64,000 nucleotides of DNA, from positions 248,001 to 312,000 of the forward strand of contig NZ_JACJRC010000001.1 of the NCBI RefSeq assembly GCF_014697025.1. The letters run 5' to 3'. Position numbers and translations under genes: made by a program. Source of the DNA: Alkalinema sp. FACHB-956 (GTDB lineage Bacteria > Cyanobacteriota > Cyanobacteriia > Leptolyngbyales > Leptolyngbyaceae). Shown here piece after piece: positions 59,612 to 64,000 of the stretch (position 1 is its first letter; every line of letters starts with the position of its first letter). The notes beneath the pieces were generated by a model. It ran no database searches and was not told the DNA's origin. It saw only the letters and a list, made by a program, of their open reading frames with translations.

Positions 59612-60589
59612 TTAGCTATCCAACGCGCGAGCTTTGCGCGTGTAAACCTGACCGTCATCCCAATAGGACTGGACTAACGTTTTCAAAGTCGCTAAAAACG
59701 CTAAACAAAAAAAGCCGCCGCGCGTCAGGATTTTAATCGGAGATTTGCTCTTGTAGCAGGGGGGATGGCCCAGAACGTGACAATCAAATAATTTGCTAAA
59801 AAATCGCACCGCTTGCCAGGGCGTCAGATTTTTCAAGCCCATCAAAAAGTGGTTGTGATAGAAAGTAATTTGGTACTGCATCGATCGGGTGCTGATGTCG
59901 TGACAGCCGCCGGTTTCTTCCCCCAGATGCACCAATTGCGCCGTGGGGTCGTACCAAATCTGCAAACCCGTTTTGCGGATTCTCAGACAAAAATCCGATT
60001 CCTCCCGCACCGCGCTCCCTCGAAACCGCTCATCAAACCAAATTTGGTGTTTGTAAAAAATTTCTCGGCGGTAGGACATATTGCAGCCCCGTGCACTCAA
60101 AACCCGCTGCGGCTTCACCGTATGCACCAGGTTGATGTGATACCAAGCAATTCCCGGATCCATGGCTTCCGGCGGCAAATCTTCCACTACCAAACCCGCC
60201 GCATGATCCGCCAACTTCATCCGATCTAGCACCCGTCCCGCCACCGCCCCCACCTCCGGGCGATCGTAATTCTGGGCATGGGCCGCCAAAAAGCCCGCTG
60301 GTAACTCCACATCATCATCCAAAAACAGCATGACATCGCCCTTTGCCTGCCGCACCGCATAGTTCCGCGCCCCCGGCAAACTGGCCCAATTCAGTCGGAA
60401 CCAGCGAATTTTTCCCGCAGCAGCCATCTCTTCCAGAAACGCCTGCACCTCCGGCCCATGGGTCGGCGTCTGATCGACCACCAGCACTTCAAACTGCGGA
60501 TAGTCCTGTTTCAACACATCTCGAATCGAAACCACCAGCGGTTCTTCTCGCCCATAGGTGGGGATGATGACGGAAATCAATGGCAGCAT
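59612..60589 (-). CDS. Glycosyltransferase family 2 (HpsN-like)
   Basis: A 325-aa GT2 enzyme: SVIIPTYGREEPL at the start, FEVLVVDQTPTHG, the DxD-type metal motif MLFLDDDVELP (about 92-102) and REESDFCLR, which carries the probable catalytic acid. A C-terminal hydrophobic segment may attach it to the membrane. It resembles cyanobacterial 'HpsN family' enzymes from memory, which fits its neighbours. It would add one sugar in the cytosol to a lipid-linked repeat unit. Donor and acceptor are unknown. 63 nt after the HpsL-like gene. Confidence 0.8.
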   Translation of the reverse strand: MLPLISVIIPTYGREEPLVVSIRDVLKQDYPQFEVLVVDQTPTHGPEVQAFLEEMAAAGKIRWFRLNWASLPGARNYAVRQAKGDVMLFLDDDVELPAGFLAAHAQNYDRPEVGAVAGRVLDRMKLADHAAGLVVEDLPPEAMDPGIAWYHINLVHTVKPQRVLSARGCNMSYRREIFYKHQIWFDERFRGSAVREESDFCLRIRKTGLQIWYDPTAQLVHLGEETGGCHDISTRSMQYQITFYHNHFLMGLKNLTPWQAVRFFSKLFDCHVLGHPPCYKSKSPIKILTRGGFFCLAFLATLKTLVQSYWDDGQVYTRKARALDS

Positions 60590-60652
60590 AGTTTACAGAA
60601 ATAGCTTGCAGAAAAACGGGGATGGGATGATGCTGGCAGATGCTGGAAAGGA

Positions 60653-62320
60653 CTATCTCGATCGGGGAGATGACTTACGACGTTTGCCTTTAGGTGGAGT
60701 CGCCGTTGCCTCAGCCAGTTGGGGCACTTCGGTTTTTTCCAGTTCCGGCAACTTGAGTAAGGCTCCTGCCATAAACCAGTAGTAAACTCCAACTGGATCC
60801 ACATCGAGGGGATAGTAATAGGTGTTGTAGCTGATAAACAGGATAAACACCCACAGCGCCGCCCCCATGCCCCGCAGGTTTTTATCCTTGAGTTGGCGAT
60901 AGGCGCGGAACGTGACTACCGTTAGTGTGGTCACGACCACCAGAAAGAGCAACACCCCGATCGGGCCAATCTCAAATAACAGCTTGGGATAGTAGGTTTC
61001 AATCAGCTTCGTTTCCCCAAAACTCCGGGCCGAATTGGTTGCCCGCCCCAGGCCCCGCCCCAAAACTCCGGCCAGATCACTCACGAAATCAAACTGCGAC
61101 GCAATAAATTCCGTTGGTGGAGCTGCTTCCCAGCGGCTAGAAAAGCTATCCAACCGTTCCTGTACCACCTCTGGATAGGCGGCCATGGCGATCGCGGCAA
61201 ATACCCCCAGCGTGATCCCGATCGGCAAAAAGCGCTTTAGGTTGGCCACCTGACCCGTCACGACCAGCAGCACCGCAAACACGATCGGCACGATCGCGAG
61301 GGCAATCCGTTGTCCCGACAGCACGGCCATCGCTAGGGTTCCGGCCATTGCGCCCATCCCTACCAACCGCCAGAGAAAACTGCGATCGCTAAAGGCCGTT
61401 GCAAAACTAAAAAAGGCCGCCGAAATCAGAAACCAGCCCCACTGCCAGGGGGCCACAAAGGTTCCCGGTAGGCGGATCACCCCCTGCTCCTCGTTGTACA
61501 GCAGCGAGCCTCCTACCAAACACCGCGCGCCTAGGGAGGCTTTAAACAACTCCGCACCGGATCCGACCGTGCCCTGACAGCGACCAGTTTTCAGCATCAT
61601 GTATTGGGCAAACGCCAAGCCACAGCACACCAGGGTCAACACCGCCGTAATCCGCATTAGGCGATAAAAATCCGATCGCTTATTTAAAAAATAGTAAGCA
61701 CAGGAAATCAGCGGTACGTAACCCAGAAAAACCTTCAAGCCCAAAAGCCCCATCAAAAAGGGTTTATCTCCCTTGGGGGCCAGTTGCTGGGCTCCATTGA
61801 CAAACAGCAGAACCAACAGGCAGTACCCCAGTAACAACAAGAGCGGTGTTTTCAAGCCAGTGGGCAGGATGAAAGGTAATTTTTTCCGCTGGCACAGTTG
61901 GATTGTGGCAATCAGTGCCGGGAGATAGAAAATATCCTTGGCCAATTGCAACACAGGGTTACTGCCGCCCCCGATCGAATAGGTGATCGTTCCCCCCAGG
62001 GGCAAATAAATCCAAAAGCCGTAGAGCGCCTGCCAGGGATATTTAAACGCGAGCAGCAGCACCAGCGTTCCCACCATGCCCCCCACGGCACCTTTGACAC
62101 CCCCCACGATCGCCAACAACAGCGCAACGAAGATCGAACAAACCGTCGCGATCGTCAAAAACTGCGTCAATTCTTGTTTAGCCTTAGCTGCTTTACGTTT
62201 TGCCGCCAGTTGTTCTTTCAGCGTCAGGGTCGGCTGTTCGATGGATTCCGGGCTGCTTGCGGACTGGCGTTTCGCGGCCTTGGAAGATTTGCTGGATTTT
62301 CGGGAGTTTGACTTGGCCAT
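60653..62320 (-). CDS. hpsL: HpsL-like polysaccharide polymerase/ligase-type membrane protein
   Basis: A 555-aa protein. A basic Ser/Lys-rich head (1-45) with a KEQLAAKRKAAKAKQ helix is followed by about 12 transmembrane helices in the O-antigen-ligase/polymerase pattern. Family blocks recalled for HpsL are present: FKYPWQALYGFWIYLPLGGTITYSIGGG, LMLKTGRCQGTVGSGAELFKASL-type loop and LPGTFVAPWQWGWFLISAAFF. HpsL is needed for hormogonium polysaccharide in Nostoc. ATG 62320 (MAKSNSRKS) is chosen because the longer frame from 62464 is low-quality lead sequence. First gene of the minus-strand cluster. Confidence 0.75.
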   Translation of the reverse strand: MAKSNSRKSSKSSKAAKRQSASSPESIEQPTLTLKEQLAAKRKAAKAKQELTQFLTIATVCSIFVALLLAIVGGVKGAVGGMVGTLVLLLAFKYPWQALYGFWIYLPLGGTITYSIGGGSNPVLQLAKDIFYLPALIATIQLCQRKKLPFILPTGLKTPLLLLLGYCLLVLLFVNGAQQLAPKGDKPFLMGLLGLKVFLGYVPLISCAYYFLNKRSDFYRLMRITAVLTLVCCGLAFAQYMMLKTGRCQGTVGSGAELFKASLGARCLVGGSLLYNEEQGVIRLPGTFVAPWQWGWFLISAAFFSFATAFSDRSFLWRLVGMGAMAGTLAMAVLSGQRIALAIVPIVFAVLLVVTGQVANLKRFLPIGITLGVFAAIAMAAYPEVVQERLDSFSSRWEAAPPTEFIASQFDFVSDLAGVLGRGLGRATNSARSFGETKLIETYYPKLLFEIGPIGVLLFLVVVTTLTVVTFRAYRQLKDKNLRGMGAALWVFILFISYNTYYYPLDVDPVGVYYWFMAGALLKLPELEKTEVPQLAEATATPPKGKRRKSSPRSR

Positions 62321-62592
62321 GGGCTGGGGAAGGACAAAGGGGGTACTCTCAGAATGCCCGATTTCCCCTTGATTTCCCCCTTGATTTCCCCCCCTTGATT
62401 TGCGCCCTGCTGAGAACTCAAGCCAGGAACCCCAGCGAGACACCCAAGCTAGGAACCCAAACATGGCCCAAAAACGTCGTTGCTAATCCCTCTCTCTGGC
62501 CTGAGGCTTTGATCCCGCCGACTGCCACCGATCGCCGAAGCTCTAAATTTATACCAACAATAAATATTAACTTCTCGGTACAATAGCCATCT

Positions 62593-63921
62593 ATGACGAG
62601 TCCTTCCCGCCCTGCTTCTGTCCGTTCTATTGCCGCTAGCGCCGACGCTATGCGAATTGAGGCCATCGATCGAGAGGAAACCCCTTTGACTGTTCCGTCT
62701 GTTCCCACTGCTGCTCTATTAGCTGCGCCCCAAGGCGACTTGATCGTTCCTGCATTGTCGTTGGAGTTTCCCCTCGCATTTTCGTTAATTATTCCCACCT
62801 ACAACGAAGCTAATAATATTCAGCGCTTAGTAGAAATCCTCAGTTCTACGCTGGATCAAGTGTTGCGCCACGATTATGAACTGATTGTCGTGGATGATGA
62901 TAGCCCCGATCGGACTTGGGAAAAAGCCCTCGCCCTCGCCCCCCACTATCCTCAACTACGGGTTGTCCGGCGACAGGGAGAACGGGGACTATCTACGGCA
63001 GTGATTCGCGGTTGGCAGGTGGCCCAGGGGCGGGTGTTAGGGGTGATCGATGGGGATTTGCAGCATCCGCCGGAGGTGTTGCTGGGGTTGTGGACGCAGA
63101 TGATCCAGGGAGCCAATTTAGCGGTGGCCAGTCGCCATGTCGATGGGGGGGGCATCAGTGAATGGAGCCTGTTTCGGCGAATGACTTCGCGGGGGGCACA
63201 GATCTTGGGGTTACTGATCCTGCCCCATGTCCTCGGTCGTGTGTCCGATCCGATGAGTGGGTATTTTCTGGTGCAACGATCGGCGATCGGCGATCGCGCC
63301 CTCAATCCAGCGGGCTACAAGATTTTGCTAGAGGTGATTGGACGCGGGCGCATTGGCCAGATTGCTGAGGTGGGTTATGTGTTCCAGGAACGGCAGGATG
63401 GGGAAAGCAAGGTAACTGGACAGCAGTATTGGGAATACATCCAACATCTACTGCGGTTACGCTGGGCCAAACGCGATCGCACGGCGCTGAAAAAGCTGAA
63501 CCAACGCTTTCCGATCGGCAAGTTTTTGCGCTTCGGGATCGTGGGCTTTAGTGGCTTAGCTGTGGACATGGCCGTGTTTGCGGTGCTGTTTGGGCTGCTG
63601 GGGCCAAGTCGGGCAGTCCTAGCGGCGGTACTTTCGGCGGAAGTCGCACTGATTAATAACTTCGTTTGGAATGATTTCTGGACGTTTGGCGAAATTTCTC
63701 GCGGTCAACCGGGCAAACGGCGCTGGTTGAAACGCTTACTGAAATTCAATGTCGTCTGCGGTACGGGGATTGTCTTGCAAGGCTCGCTGATGGGACTGTT
63801 TAGCACAGTACTGGGCTTGAACCCATTCCTAGCAAAGTTACTGGCGATCGCGATCGTAGTGATGTGGAACTTCTGGGTCAACCTCAAGCTCAATTGGCGC
63901 GTCACCGATGTCAAAAAGTAA
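62593..63921 (+). CDS. Polyprenol-phosphate sugar transferase fused to GtrA
   Basis: A 442-aa fusion. After a 65-residue lead comes a GT2 domain of the dolichol-phosphate mannosyltransferase (DPM1) type: SLIIPTYNEANNIQRL, LIVVDDDSPDRTWEKA, VLGVIDGDLQHPPE and SDPMSGYFLVQRSA. This is followed by a GtrA domain of four helices (about 310-430: FLRFGIVGFSGLAVDMAVF...NNFVWNDFWTF). The first makes polyprenyl-phosphate-sugar; GtrA is thought to flip it across the membrane. It is divergent from the hps genes and probably supplies donor sugar for surface polymers or protein glycosylation. Confidence 0.85.
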   Translation: MTSPSRPASVRSIAASADAMRIEAIDREETPLTVPSVPTAALLAAPQGDLIVPALSLEFPLAFSLIIPTYNEANNIQRLVEILSSTLDQVLRHDYELIVVDDDSPDRTWEKALALAPHYPQLRVVRRQGERGLSTAVIRGWQVAQGRVLGVIDGDLQHPPEVLLGLWTQMIQGANLAVASRHVDGGGISEWSLFRRMTSRGAQILGLLILPHVLGRVSDPMSGYFLVQRSAIGDRALNPAGYKILLEVIGRGRIGQIAEVGYVFQERQDGESKVTGQQYWEYIQHLLRLRWAKRDRTALKKLNQRFPIGKFLRFGIVGFSGLAVDMAVFAVLFGLLGPSRAVLAAVLSAEVALINNFVWNDFWTFGEISRGQPGKRRWLKRLLKFNVVCGTGIVLQGSLMGLFSTVLGLNPFLAKLLAIAIVVMWNFWVNLKLNWRVTDVKK

Positions 63922-64000
63922 CCCGAGCAGTAACCCGAGCCCAAGAGATTCCTCGCTAGAATACTATCTATCAAGCTATCAAGAAGACTATCGATCTGCT

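Overview
The window is chromosomal DNA from a cyanobacterium. The evidence is the very high density of CGATCG/GCGATCGC (HIP1-type) palindromes in and between genes, together with lineage-typical genes: psb30 (ycf12), a CRR6-type NDH-1 assembly factor, a DICT-domain histidine kinase, a LabA-like NYN protein, an acyl-lipid desaturase, a PUCC-family transporter, hpnB, a DUF2808 protein and an AMIN-domain protein. An hps-type exopolysaccharide cluster at the right end suggests a filamentous or gliding form. This is inference; no species marker is present.

Layout. 0.6-5.8 kb: a minus-strand run (kinase, crr6, secreted protein), a TPR protein and an alpha/beta hydrolase. 6.0-6.5 kb: two identical tRNA-Gly genes inside a 123-bp direct duplication. 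6.9-26.2 kb: ordinary core and housekeeping genes (ProA-like protein, desC, Met gamma-lyase-like enzyme, nurA, FKBP, labA-like, hpnB, msrA, K+ channel, bisphosphate nucleotidase, PEP-CTERM protein, MIF-like tautomerase, a pair of half-size UPF0016 Mn2+/Ca2+ exporters, psb30). 27-32.4 kb: accessory DNA with a 71-bp relic of a glycosyltransferase gene, a 1210-aa LRR-Roc-COR protein with an extra C-terminal domain, and MITE-like palindromic elements. 32.4-36.8 kb: PUCC transporter, aldo/keto reductase, CheY-like regulator, tRNA-Ser and a CDF transporter. 36.8-45.7 kb: an island bounded by two near-identical Rpn-family nuclease genes in direct orientation. It holds a 1621-aa protein with a GH19/lysozyme-like C-terminus and a small exported protein. 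Each Rpn gene has a consensus Shine-Dalgarno and an in-frame ATG inside its 3' third, and each is followed by copies of its own 3' end. 45.8-57.9 kb: DUF924 protein, ClC channel, AMIN protein, a Ser/Thr kinase-ATPase-GAF-GGDEF hybrid and leuC. 58.2-63.9 kb: exopolysaccharide genes (GT4, GT2, HpsL-like, GT2-GtrA).

The most promising material is the Rpn pair, which looks like a gene-within-gene toxin/antitoxin arrangement with an array of spare C-terminal tails, and its cargo, which looks like a secreted cell-wall hydrolase with a possible immunity partner. The Roco protein is a second candidate conflict or signalling system. Two enzymes lack their key catalytic residue: the kinase has H-box His replaced by Gln, and the ProA-like protein has Cys replaced by Ile. 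The genome also carries many 9-20 bp tandem repeats between genes.
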